The notes under the pieces were generated by a model, which saw nothing but the letters and a program-made list of their open reading frames with translations, did no database searches and was not told where the DNA came from. This document shows, piece after piece, positions 1 to 8,600 of a stretch of 64,000 nt of DNA; position 1 is the first letter of the stretch; every line of letters begins with the position of its first letter. A program made the position numbers and the translations under genes. This DNA comes from Calditrichia bacterium (GTDB lineage Bacteria; Calditrichota; Calditrichia; RBG-13-44-9; J075), in assembly GCA_028284445.1 (NCBI GenBank), contig JANQRS010000014.1, forward strand, positions 1-64,000. The letters run 5' to 3'.

Positions 1-96
1 GGAATGATGGAATGATGGAATGATGGAATGATGGAATGATGGAATGATGGAATGATGGAATGATGGAATGATGGAATGATGGAATGATGGAATGTA
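1..96. repeat. Octamer tandem array, unit GGAATGAT
   Basis: Eleven perfect copies of the 8-bp unit GGAATGAT run from base 1 to 88, followed by a diverging copy (GGAATGTA). The array touches the window edge, so its true length is unknown. Read on the plus strand the unit is TGGAATGA, which shares the TGGAAT core with the array at 576-657, there in the opposite orientation. It lies about 40 bp upstream of a four-helix-bundle gene. An 8-bp period is not a multiple of three and the array is not coding. Confidence 0.97.
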
Positions 97-134
97 CTGA
101 GTGTTAGAAGGATGTCAAGGAAACTATCAAATTA

Positions 135-575
135 ATGCGGAAAAATATTAATAGAGGTTACCAAAAACTGCGGGTTTGGCAGGATAGCCAGGATTTGTAC
201 GTCATGACTTGCCTAATTCTCAAAAATTTTCCATTCGAGCTGAAGAAGATCGTTGGTAATCAAATTGCCTCAGTGGATTCAGTTCATCGAAATATTGCCG
301 AAGGATTTTGCCGAAAAGGAATAAAAGAGTATCTAAATTTCTTGAATATGGCGCTTGCCTCATTGGGAGAATCTGTTTCCGGAATGGCGGTATTTCACAA
401 GGCTGGTCAAATAAGCCCCAAAGCATTTGAAGAGTGGGATCAACTGGCTTTCAAAATTGAAAATGGTCTTATGCGCCTGATTTCAAGTCTGGAGCGAAAG
501 AAAAAAGACGGTGACTGGAATAACTCGTTCCTCGTAAGAGAGCAATCGTATCCATATGGAGAAGATCGGTGCTAA
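135..575 (+). CDS. Four-helix-bundle protein (S23 / 23S rRNA intervening-sequence family)
   Basis: This 146-residue protein matches the four-helix-bundle family named after proteins encoded in 23S rRNA intervening sequences, which also includes the Avd accessory proteins of diversity-generating retroelements. Recognisable features are the N-terminal KLRVWQDSQDLY segment, the central NIAEGFCRKGIKEYLNFLNMALAS stretch and helices separated by short turns. The family usually has about 115-130 residues; the last 25 residues here are hydrophilic and not conserved. The molecular role is not established. There is no reverse transcriptase or rRNA gene nearby. The stop codon is directly followed by an octamer array (576-657) and another octamer array precedes the gene, so it sits in a repeat-bracketed cassette. 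The Shine-Dalgarno (AAGGA at 117-121) is rather far from the ATG, so the start is moderately certain. Confidence 0.85.
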   Translation: MRKNINRGYQKLRVWQDSQDLYVMTCLILKNFPFELKKIVGNQIASVDSVHRNIAEGFCRKGIKEYLNFLNMALASLGESVSGMAVFHKAGQISPKAFEEWDQLAFKIENGLMRLISSLERKKKDGDWNNSFLVREQSYPYGEDRC

Positions 576-657
576 ATTCCAGTATTCCAGTATTCCAGTA
601 TTCCAGTATTCCAGTATTCCAGTATTCCAGTATTCCAGTATTCCAGTATTCCAGTAT
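576..657. repeat. Octamer tandem array, unit ATTCCAGT
   Basis: Ten perfect copies of ATTCCAGT (576-655) begin at the first base after the TAA of the four-helix-bundle gene. On the minus strand the unit reads TGGAATAC, so it shares a TGGAAT core with the upstream array but points the other way. A minus-strand open frame across it (repeating GILEYWNT) is an artefact of the repeat. Confidence 0.97.
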
Positions 658-748
658 GCAGTTAACACGTATCTAAACTGACTTAATGCGCATCAAACAT
701 ATAGAGGACCCGTCAGGTCCGTCAAACCCAACTGTCTTGGAGAAATAT

Positions 749-973
749 ATGTCAAAATCTAGATCCTGGGCTATCGAATACAGCCATTCCGAGAAGAGCT
801 TTCACATTGGGAAAACCAATGAAATGCTGAAGCGCAATGTGATGTCTGTTCGGACTGGCGGTCTGCTCGATTTTATCTGCGTCGGTATTTTTCAATCGAA
901 AGAGCAGGCCGAGGAAGCGTTGCTGGAATTTCGCCGCAATCGCATGCCGGCAAATACGATTGCCCTGCTCTAG
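749..973 (+). CDS. Small hypothetical protein (74 aa)
   Basis: A 74-residue soluble protein with no family I recognise. The frame is open from an ATG at 686, but I prefer the ATG at 749 because GGAG (739-742) sits exactly six bases before it, whereas the upstream ATG has no ribosome-binding site. Its C-terminal half (GIFQSKEQAEEALLEFRRNR) looks like one alpha-helix. There is no signal peptide or membrane segment. It is followed after 26 bp by another tiny gene on the same strand. Confidence 0.5.
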   Translation: MSKSRSWAIEYSHSEKSFHIGKTNEMLKRNVMSVRTGGLLDFICVGIFQSKEQAEEALLEFRRNRMPANTIALL

Positions 974-999
974 ACGCCGGTGAACTGAGAAACTGAATT

Positions 1000-1164
1000 A
1001 TGAAATACCTGGTTCCGACAGCCCGGATCCTGCTTGGGGTACCGCTCGCTCTTTTCGGGGCAATGGGCTTTGTCATGGTCATGCCTGACCCGCATTTGGC
1101 ATGGGAGAGTCAAACCGCATTCAGTGACTTGTTAAAGCCCACATATCCTTCTGATTGGGAGTGA
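1000..1164 (+). CDS. Tiny membrane protein, possible DoxX-family remnant
   Basis: ATG at 1000 opens a 54-codon frame ending in TGA at 1162-1164. Residues 8-28 form one hydrophobic segment (ARILLGVPLALFGAMGFVMV) that resembles the first transmembrane helix of DoxX-family proteins, after which DoxX similarity is lost and the frame stops. DoxX proteins are normally about 120 residues or longer with four helices. This may be a decayed fragment or a genuine single-pass small protein. The Shine-Dalgarno is weak. Confidence 0.35.
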   Translation: MKYLVPTARILLGVPLALFGAMGFVMVMPDPHLAWESQTAFSDLLKPTYPSDWE

Positions 1165-1200
1165 AAACCACATAGAGATATGGAGAGCAATTAAAGAAAT

Positions 1201-1270
1201 CCCAATTTCCAACAAGAAAAATTCCAAATGTAGTGTGAATCCCTTGGATTTTTTCTTGTTGGAAATTGGG
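1201..1270. repeat. Long perfect inverted repeat (dispersed hairpin element)
   Basis: Bases 1201-1221 and 1250-1270 are perfect 21-bp reverse complements, and the stem continues inward for six more pairs with one mismatch (1222-1227 with 1244-1249). The core TTCCAACAAGAAA resembles the TTCCAACAGGAAA core of the hairpin at 43482-43547. It lies between two convergent genes, so it could terminate transcription in both directions. Its recurrence suggests a mobile or amplified palindromic element. Confidence 0.85.
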
Positions 1271-1338
1271 ACTTACAGTTCTTAGGTCGGCAAATGAAAG
1301 ACTATTGCTCGAATAGGGGGTGGTCAGCGCGGTGTCGC

Positions 1339-2247
1339 CTAAATCTCTATTACTGCGCCTTCTTGAGCCGGATTGCAGGGAATGGCATAGTTGTGTTTGC
1401 GGAGGCGCTCGCGGCTTAGATCAACCATCTTGTCGACGGTTGCATCATCATGATCGGGGTCATGGTGGAAGAGAATCAACTGCTTTACCTGACCTTTCAC
1501 AGCGATATCGACTGTGTAAGTGTAGGGAGAGTGACCCCAGGTAACCCGCTGCTCATATTCTTCAGGGAAATATTGCGTGTCGTGAATAAGCAGATCTGCG
1601 CCGGCGATAAATTCGATCAGGGCTTCTTCCTTATTGTCCACAAAGCTCTCGAAGCGATCTTCAAGAGTGACCGTCTTCGGCTGCACTTCCGATTGCGTGT
1701 ATTCCTGACGGAAGGGCTCATTGTCACTTATGTAGACAACAGATTTACCACCGTGGCTGAAGCGAAAACCAAAGGTGTAGCCCGGGTGATTCATATAACG
1801 TGACTGCACTTCAACGCCATCAATATCAATCGTGCCTTCCTGTATACTCTGGAATTCAACCTTCGCGCCCATGTCCTGAATGGCGACCGGAAAATAGATC
1901 GGGTCCATTTGCATGGAGATAATCTTGGTCAGATCCACGTTCGGCTCGTCACTGCCGTAAATGATAAAATGATTGCCGGGTTTAAAAGCTGGCTTGAAAA
2001 AGGGGAGACCCTGGATATGATCCCAATGAAAATGGCTAAGGAATATATGACCTTTTTCGGGATTTGGAGATGCCAGTAATTCCTTGCCCAATTCACGAAT
2101 GCCGGAACCGGCATCAACAATAAATCTTGGAATGCCTGGAAAAGTAATCTCCACACAGGAGGTGTTGCCACCGTATCTGAGGGTTCTGGGGCCAGGAGTC
2201 GGAATCGACCCCCGCACGCCCCAGAATTTAATTTTTATAGGATCCAT
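1339..2247 (-). CDS. MBL-fold metallo-hydrolase
   Basis: This 302-residue metallo-beta-lactamase-fold hydrolase carries the metal signature HFHWDH at residues 72-77, with further likely ligands H154, D175 and H239 or H261/H262. The opening FWGVRGSIPTPGP followed by RYGGNTSC is typical of a cytosolic subfamily related to PhnP, RNase Z and class II phosphodiesterases, so a phosphodiester substrate is plausible but unproven. There is no signal peptide. The start overlaps the end of the upstream response-regulator gene by 20 bp, so the two are probably co-transcribed and translationally coupled. In many bacteria such MBL proteins are encoded next to receiver or cyclic-nucleotide modules, which suggests a signalling role. 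Confidence 0.88.
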   Translation of the reverse strand: MDPIKIKFWGVRGSIPTPGPRTLRYGGNTSCVEITFPGIPRFIVDAGSGIRELGKELLASPNPEKGHIFLSHFHWDHIQGLPFFKPAFKPGNHFIIYGSDEPNVDLTKIISMQMDPIYFPVAIQDMGAKVEFQSIQEGTIDIDGVEVQSRYMNHPGYTFGFRFSHGGKSVVYISDNEPFRQEYTQSEVQPKTVTLEDRFESFVDNKEEALIEFIAGADLLIHDTQYFPEEYEQRVTWGHSPYTYTVDIAVKGQVKQLILFHHDPDHDDATVDKMVDLSRERLRKHNYAIPCNPAQEGAVIEI

Positions 2248-2665
2248 TTTGGAGCGGATGTAACAGTTCCTTGATCTTGGTAATTAGCAAATTGGCGCGG
2301 GTTGGCTTCACGAAAAATGCGTCAGCTCCCAACTCAAGCGCCTTTCGCTGATCTGATTCATACATCTTACCAGAGTAGATAATAATCTTGGTGCCCTTGG
2401 TATCATCAGAGTCTTTGATTTGTTGGCAGAGTCTCAGCCCATCCAGTTCCGGCATCATTAAGTCAAGAATTACGACTGACGGCCGTGAGTGTTGGATGGT
2501 CTCGAGGGCTTTTGCACTCTCAGTGATATAATGAGCGGAAAAACCATACTCTTCGACCAATAACTTCGTAAGATGAGCCTGTTCAATATTGTCTTCGACA
2601 ATCAGGATATCGTACTCTGAAGTTTTTTGATTCATCATTCCAACCATGTTATTGTTGACGTCCAT
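2228..2665 (-). CDS. Single-domain response regulator
   Basis: A 145-residue stand-alone receiver domain without an output domain. The acidic pair E24/D25, phospho-acceptor D68 (VVILDLMMPELDG), S98 and K120 are all in canonical positions. The ATG at 2665 has a strong purine-rich site (AGAGGAAAGG) five bases upstream, so I keep the full N-terminus although internal methionines exist. It overlaps the downstream MBL hydrolase gene by 20 bp. No histidine kinase is adjacent, so its phospho-donor is unknown; it probably works by protein-protein contact. Confidence 0.93.
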   Translation of the reverse strand: MDVNNNMVGMMNQKTSEYDILIVEDNIEQAHLTKLLVEEYGFSAHYITESAKALETIQHSRPSVVILDLMMPELDGLRLCQQIKDSDDTKGTKIIIYSGKMYESDQRKALELGADAFFVKPTRANLLITKIKELLHPLQNGSYKN

Positions 2666-2891
2666 GTTAACCCTTTCCTCTTATTGGTAACCCGTATTTC
2701 CTCGCTACCAATAAATTCCTTGTATATGACAAAGACTCAAAATAGTGGCATAAAGTAGAGATAATGCTATTCGATGCTGTTGATAAAAGTCACAAGTGAT
2801 TAAGGAAAACTTTGAAGTCAACTTGCGTCCAAAGATACCCGCCTTTGCTGACATTTGAAAGCACTGATAGATAATTACTCTACAAAAAGAA

Positions 2892-2929
2892 GCCCCCTGA
2901 ATCTTCATTATAAGAGAGATTCAGGGGGC
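2892..2929 (-). terminator. Intrinsic terminator after the DUF1573 gene
   Basis: A perfect 13-bp GC-rich stem (2892-2904 with 2917-2929, loop of 12) is followed on the minus strand by TCTTTTTGTA. It lies 29 bp past the stop of the DUF1573 gene and would end the long minus-strand housekeeping operon. Confidence 0.85.
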
Positions 2930-2957
2930 AAAATTATCGAAAAAAGTGAGGAGTACG

Positions 2958-3647
2958 CTAGCTGTTTACCACATTGATATATACCGGCACTTTTATTTCC
3001 GCGTGCTTCTCGTGATTCGACTGGATAGATATGCGGGTGCTCTTGCGTCCCGGAGTTGCCGGTTTAAACTGAAATTGAATCAGGTGCGATTTTCCAGGGG
3101 GAATCACTACCGACGAAGGCGAAATTTTGATAAAATCAGCTTCTGTTTTGATGTCGGTGATTTCTACGGGCTTGTCGGACTCGTTTTCAATTTCGAAAAA
3201 CTCCGTAATAGTGGTGTCCGGGTTCAAGGAAATGCTTTGCAGGTGCAGGTAACGCGGATTGACCGCCAGCTCTGTAACGATATTCGCTTGAATGGTAACG
3301 GTTTGGCGTTCCGGCTTATTGTCTACGAAGTGAATATGAATTGGCTTGCGCACTACGCCGGGATTAAATTTCTCGGTTTCGACGCTGAAAGGAATCGTTG
3401 CAACTTCGCCATTTTGATAGACGAGTTTTTCCGGCTTTACTGCGGTGCAGCCGCAGCTTGGGCGAACATCAGCGATTTCCAGCATGCTGCCGCTCTTATT
3501 GACGAATTCAATCTTTCCTTCGATTAGATCACCCTTCATGGTTTTGCCGACGTCAATGACATTCGGATGTTTAAATTCAACACCCTGAGCAAAGAGAGCG
3601 CTAACGGATACTAATAGCAATAATGAAATGAAATGTTGGACTCTCAT
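2958..3647 (-). CDS. DUF1573 periplasmic protein
   Basis: A 229-residue exported protein of the DUF1573 family, with Ig/ASPM-like beta-sandwich repeats common in Bacteroidota and relatives. Residues 1-20 are a signal peptide ending in ALFA-Q. The family hallmark RPSCGCT is at residues 62-68 with C65 and C67. Two repeats are visible, roughly residues 25-120 and 125-228, the second opening with FEIENESDKPVEI. Function is unknown; the fold suggests a structural or adhesive role. Its ATG overlaps the rluD stop by 4 bp, and an intrinsic terminator follows, so it is the last gene of the operon. Confidence 0.88.
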   Translation of the reverse strand: MRVQHFISLLLLVSVSALFAQGVEFKHPNVIDVGKTMKGDLIEGKIEFVNKSGSMLEIADVRPSCGCTAVKPEKLVYQNGEVATIPFSVETEKFNPGVVRKPIHIHFVDNKPERQTVTIQANIVTELAVNPRYLHLQSISLNPDTTITEFFEIENESDKPVEITDIKTEADFIKISPSSVVIPPGKSHLIQFQFKPATPGRKSTRISIQSNHEKHAEIKVPVYINVVNS

Positions 3648-4627
3648 GACTTATCCTCATGCTGTTTTAGGTTATAAAGTAGACTATTCATGTCTTTCGG
3701 TAATTCGCTGCTAAAAGACAGCATTTCTCCAGAAGCAGGGTGCTGAAAGCCAAGCGTGATTGCATGCAGCGCTTGCCTGTCAATACCCTTGAGCAAATAT
3801 ACGGCGAAATTCCGCTCTGATAAAGCGGAAAGACGATTAATCTGTTTTTTTCGCCCAGAATATTCCGGGTCACCAAAGACCGGATGCTGGCGATGAAGCA
3901 TATGCACGCGAATTTGATGCGTGCGACCGGTCTTTAAACGAATCTTTAACAATGAGAGGAAGGAAAATGTTTCCATCGTCTCATATAATGTTATGGCTTC
4001 TTTGCCGTCCTGGGCGACAGAGAACTTTTTTCGATCGGATTTACTGCGATTCAGGAAATTTGTAATGGTGTCGGCCACCGGTTCCGGCCGTCCCCAAACT
4101 ATCGCCTGATAGGTGCGGGCAGCAGTTTTGCTGGCGAATTGCTGCTGCAAATGGACATGCGCCACGTCATTTTTGGCGATTACCAGAAGCCCGCTGGTAT
4201 TCTTGTCGAGGCGATGGACAATTCCGGGCCGCAATCGCCCGCCAACGCCGGAAAGATCACGGCAATGGTGCATTAGCGCATTGACCAGAGTGCCGGTATG
4301 GATACCTGCTCCGGGATGTACCACCATACCGGCTTTCTTGTTAACAACCAGCAAGTGTTCATCTTCAAATACGATATCCAGTGGAATGTCTTCGGCGACG
4401 AGTGTTGTTTCCACAGGCGGCGGCACTCTCACATCAATCACATCGTTGCGATTAACCTTATAGGAGCTCGCAACAGGGTTCCCATCAACAGTCACATGTT
4501 GATCGCGAATCAATTTTTGTAAGAATGATCGGGAATAGTCCGGCAGCCTTGCTGCAAGGAGCCGATCGATGCGTCGGGACTGCTCACTATCAAGAACAGT
4601 AATTTGGTAATGTTTTTCAGAAGCCAT
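3644..4627 (-). CDS. rluD: 23S rRNA pseudouridine synthase, RluD/RluA family
   Basis: At 327 residues this has the family's usual length. An N-terminal S4 RNA-binding domain (about residues 16-75) precedes the catalytic domain, whose signature GIVHRLDKNTSGLLVIAK contains the nucleophile D141. RluD isomerises uridines in helix 69 of 23S rRNA; assignment to RluD rather than another RluA paralogue rests on the S4 domain and on neighbours, because ileS-dksA-(lspA)-rluD is a common order. It lies 14 bp downstream of a dksA-like gene and overlaps DUF1573 by 4 bp. Confidence 0.9.
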   Translation of the reverse strand: MASEKHYQITVLDSEQSRRIDRLLAARLPDYSRSFLQKLIRDQHVTVDGNPVASSYKVNRNDVIDVRVPPPVETTLVAEDIPLDIVFEDEHLLVVNKKAGMVVHPGAGIHTGTLVNALMHHCRDLSGVGGRLRPGIVHRLDKNTSGLLVIAKNDVAHVHLQQQFASKTAARTYQAIVWGRPEPVADTITNFLNRSKSDRKKFSVAQDGKEAITLYETMETFSFLSLLKIRLKTGRTHQIRVHMLHRQHPVFGDPEYSGRKKQINRLSALSERNFAVYLLKGIDRQALHAITLGFQHPASGEMLSFSSELPKDMNSLLYNLKQHEDKS

Positions 4628-4641
4628 CCCGACACGTCAGG

Positions 4642-5016
4642 TTAGCGGCGTCGCGCCTCTGCAACCTTGCAGGGGACACAAATCCGGGTGGTCGGAACAA
4701 TTTCCAGTCGTTTCATGTCAATCTGTTCTTCACAAACCCGGCATACGCCGTATTCGTTGAGATCAATGCGCTGAATCGCTTGATCTATTTGCTGCAGATA
4801 TTTTTCTTCACGTGATAAAAATAGGAATGCTTTTTCACGTTCCATGGCATCAGTTCCCTGATCTGCCATGTGATATGCGTACCCGGAATGATCACCATAG
4901 CTATCGCGATAGTTCGACTCAAGAGCTGTTTCGCGCAGTTTGTCAATCCTTTCCAGGGCGTCAAATTTCTTCTCGTTGAGTACCTTGCGGAAATACTCAA
5001 TCTTCTTTTTATTCAT
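4642..5016 (-). CDS. dksA: DksA/TraR-family protein with intact C4 zinc finger
   Basis: A 124-residue DksA/TraR protein. An N-terminal coiled-coil hairpin (about residues 5-85) carries the acidic tip segment GTDAMEREK at 54-62, and a C-terminal zinc finger has all four cysteines (C92, C95, C113, C116). DksA proteins enter the RNA polymerase secondary channel and, with ppGpp, modulate stable-RNA promoters; whether this one does so is inferred. It lies 88 bp downstream of a zinc-less paralogue and 14 bp upstream of rluD. Confidence 0.9.
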   Translation of the reverse strand: MNKKKIEYFRKVLNEKKFDALERIDKLRETALESNYRDSYGDHSGYAYHMADQGTDAMEREKAFLFLSREEKYLQQIDQAIQRIDLNEYGVCRVCEEQIDMKRLEIVPTTRICVPCKVAEARRR

Positions 5017-5104
5017 CGACCTTCTCCAAAAGTAATGTTAAACTCAGCAAATCGACGGTTAACCTGCTTGTATAACGTTTTCAGAGTCCCGGGGAGGGTT
5101 TATG

Positions 5105-5524
5105 TCAATGACGCTTCTTCTTGTCAGCCAGCTTGGCTGCAACGGTCGTTTCAGTATGGGGAACAGCTTCAAGCCGTTCTTTGGGAATTGGCTCTCCGGA
5201 CAATTTGCATATGCCGTAGGTGCCGTTATCAATGCGTTTGAGGGCGCGGTTCAGGTAGCCAATGTACTTCTGCTGGCGAGCAATCATCATCGTCAATTTT
5301 TCGCGCTCCATCGCGTCAGTACCGCCATCTGCCATGTGGTAATGATAGCCGGCGGCTTGTTCCTGGGCATCTTCGAGGCGACTCGTCATGGAGTCAATTT
5401 CATCGCAGGCGTCTGCGCGCTTGCTTATAATCAGATCCCGAAAATGAGACAGTTCTTTTTCTGATAAGTGTGTTTGTGGTTGAGATTGTGCTTGTTTTTC
5501 ATTCGCAGCCATCTCTTCCTCCAT
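5105..5524 (-). CDS. DksA/TraR-family protein with degenerate zinc finger
   Basis: A 139-residue paralogue of the adjacent C4 protein. The coiled coil and acidic tip (GTDAMEREK, residues 68-76) are retained, but three of the four zinc cysteines are replaced: only C106 remains, with S109, T127 and A130 at the other positions. Zinc-independent DksA paralogues are known, for example DksA2 of Pseudomonas aeruginosa, which replaces DksA under zinc starvation. An N-terminal extension rich in Gln and Glu (residues 1-20) is absent from the neighbour. It lies 154 bp downstream of ileS, with a hairpin in between. Confidence 0.87.
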   Translation of the reverse strand: MEEEMAANEKQAQSQPQTHLSEKELSHFRDLIISKRADACDEIDSMTSRLEDAQEQAAGYHYHMADGGTDAMEREKLTMMIARQQKYIGYLNRALKRIDNGTYGICKLSGEPIPKERLEAVPHTETTVAAKLADKKKRH

Positions 5525-5593
5525 CCTTGAATAATGTCTGTGAGAGAGTTATTTATTCAATCTAACAAATAATTATTCGTTCTTAATCGGATT

Positions 5594-5647
5594 GTTGCTC
5601 GTTCAATTGCAGAGAATTTAATACCTTTTCTGCGAATTGCAAGCAAC
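5594..5647. other. Imperfect hairpin between ileS and the DksA-like gene
   Basis: Bases 5594-5599 pair with 5642-5647, and the stem continues with AATTGCAGA against TCTGCGAATT after a bulge. It could attenuate or process the minus-strand transcript between ileS and the downstream genes. No clear T-tract follows, so it is not called a terminator. Confidence 0.4.
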
Positions 5648-5678
5648 AAAATGAAAGTTGAAACTAAAGAAATTATTC

Positions 5679-8600
5679 TCAAACTTTCTCTATTGATACC
5701 GGAAACGTATCGGCATCAATTTGTACTTCCTGCGCCGAACCATTCGCCGGAAGCTGGTTATCCAGATCAGTTGCCAGTGTCTCGGTCTTGATATAGTCCG
5801 ACATTTGAGACACGGCGTTATTTACCCGTTCAGGTGCATCGTAGAAAATACGGATACGATCCATAACCTGTAGATTGGATTCTTTTCTCAGATTCTGTAT
5901 GCGGTTGACAAATTCGCGGGCGATGCCCTCTGTCTCCAACTCCGGTGTCAGCTCAGTGTCCAGTGCAATCGTCAGGTTGTCTTCTCGTGCTACGGCATAA
6001 TTGCCTTTTTGTTGCTCGACGATCTCGATCTCATCCAGTTTGATTTCGTGGCTATCGCCATTGATACTGACGCTGAGATGTCCTTGCTGCTGAATTTCGG
6101 CAATCTGGTCTTCCTTCCAGTCACGGATCACTGCGGCGGCATCCTTCATGGACTTGCCAAAGCGGGGACCCAATTTCTTGAAATCCGGCTTCGCTTCCCT
6201 GGTCACCAATTCAGAAATATCTGCTGAGGTTTGCACCTCTTTGACGTTTATTTCTTCCTTAATAATAGCAGCCATATATTCAACTGCTTTTAGTGACGTA
6301 GGTTCCGGGCTGGAAATTTTTAGTGCTGCCAATGGTTGCCGCACTTTCAGGCGGGTTTCGTTGCGCAGAGCGCGGGCGCCTTTGACCACTTTCTGAGCGG
6401 TCCGCATGCGATTCTCCAGGTCCTTATCCTGGTGAGAACGCTGTTCGTCGCTAAGTGACGGATAATCGGTAAGATGGATGCTTTCCGGCATGTCATCAGT
6501 TCGCAAATTGCGGTATAGTTCGTCGGATACAAATGGTGTAAAAGGCGCCATCAACTTGGCAACCGTCAACATCACCTCACGCAATGTGTGGTATGCTGCC
6601 GACTTGTCGTCGCTATCGCCGCTTTTCCAGAAACGCCGACGATTACGTCGCACATACCAGTTGGAAACGTCATCAATGACAAACTCCGCCAATGGTCTTG
6701 CAGCGCGGGTAAGATCGTAACGATCCATGTCTGCGCCGACTTGCTCAATCACCGAATAAAGACGCGACAGCACCCAACGATCAATTTCCGGACGCTGGTC
6801 GATTGGCACCGGTTTCGAGGCCGGATCGAAGTTGTCGATATTGGCATAGAGCGCAAAAAAGCTATAGGTATTCATCAGCGTATCGAAGAGCTTTCGGCTG
6901 ACTTCCTCGACGCCTTTCACATCAAAACGCTTGGGAATCCAGGGGTTATTCATCGTCAATAAATACCAGCGAAGCGGGTCAACGCCATACTTGTTTATCA
7001 CGTCAAATGGCCTAACAATATTGCCCTTGCGCTTGCTCATCTTCTGACCCTTGTCATCAAGGATCATGTCATTCACAATAATGTTCTTAAATGCCGGGCT
7101 GTCGAAAATGACGTTTGCAATATTATGCAAAGTGTAAAACCAGCCGCGGGTTTGATCAACCGCTTCACAGATGAAGTCGGCTGGAAAGCTTGCCTCGAAT
7201 AACTCCTTGTTTTCAAAGGGGTAATGAAGCTGCGCAAAAGGCATCGAACCGGAATCATACCAGACATCGACGATTTCCGGTGTTCGGCGGTAAACCTTGC
7301 CGTCGCGTTCGAAAATAATGCGATCGACGAAGGGACGATGCAAATCGAGCTCATCGGCTTTATCGGACGCAGGTATGCGATTGCCGTCTTCATCTTCATA
7401 GATGCCGCCCAACAGCTCTTCGATCGAACCGACAGCGAACATGTCTTCGCCGTCTTCGCTCACCCAAATGGGTAGGGGAGTGCCCCAATAGCGATCACGT
7501 GATAGCGACCATTCCTTCACATCTTCCAGCCAGTTGCCAAAGCGTCCGGCGCCAATTTCCGGCGGTTGCCAATTGATGGTTTTATTACTTGCAACCATCT
7601 CCTTGCTGTAGGCCGGAGAATTTATGAACCAGGAGTCCCGGGCATAATAAATGACCGGATTATCTGTGCGCCAGCAATGTGGATAGCTGTGAACGTAGTC
7701 GTTGGTGGAACGATAGATTTTACCGGCCTTTTTCAAAGCGATAACAACATCTTTGTCGACACCCTCGGCAGTATGTCCATCTGCATAGGTGAAAGTTTTG
7801 ACGGGACGGCCGGAAAATTCACCAATACCGTCAACAAAAAGTCCACCGGGCGTGACAGGTTGTAGGACCGGCAAATTGTGCTTGCGAGACATGTCATAGT
7901 CATCCTGACCAAAGGCCGGCGACATATGCACGATGCCGGAGCCATCGTCGGTTGTCACGAAATCCCCGGGTAAAAGCGTCAGGGCATTCGGATATTCATC
8001 GCGGTCCAGTTTGAGGAAGTCAAAAATCTGTTCATATTGAGTGCCGATGATTTCTTTGCCTTTGAAGGTCTCCAGAACTTCAACTTCGCCGTCCAGCGCC
8101 TCGACCCGTGCCTTGGCGAGGACCAGTTTGTCAACAACCTCAACCTTTTGATCACCTTGCTTTAATTGGCGAGTGTTTTTGACCAGCACATAGTCGATAT
8201 CTTCGCCGGCTGCGGCTGCAACGTTGGAGATCAGCGTCCAGGGGGTGGTCGTCCAGATGAGAAGTGAAGCATCTTTAACGGACGCTTTGGGCGAGTCGAC
8301 GACTTTCACCTTAATGTAGCAGTTCGGATCCTTAACTTCTTTGTACGCTTGTGACAGTTCGTGCGAACTCAATGGCGTTTCAATAGTCGGTGACTGAGGT
8401 ACAATGCGGAATCCCCGATATATCAGGCCTTTGTCAAAAATGGTCTTTAGTGACCACCAGACCGACTCAATATATTCGTTCTTGTAGGTAATATAGGCGT
8501 TTTCAAGATCCAGCCAGTAGCCCATACGGTTTGTGAGCTTTTCCCAACCGGTATCCATTTGAATATGCTCATCTACCAGATCCCGGCAAGCCTCGTTGAA

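Noticed and set aside
135..575. Diversity-generating retroelement (Avd-like gene)
   Set aside because: No reverse transcriptase, template repeat or variable repeat is nearby; only the family fold is shared.
1..657. CRISPR array
   Set aside because: The repeats are contiguous octamers without spacers and no cas gene is present.
483..668. Minus-strand frame with repeated GILEYWNT residues
   Set aside because: It is a translation of the ATTCCAGT array and the end of the four-helix-bundle gene; no independent coding support.
2946..3527. 193-codon plus-strand open frame
   Set aside because: Antisense to the DUF1573 gene, which has a signal peptide and family motifs; a shadow frame.
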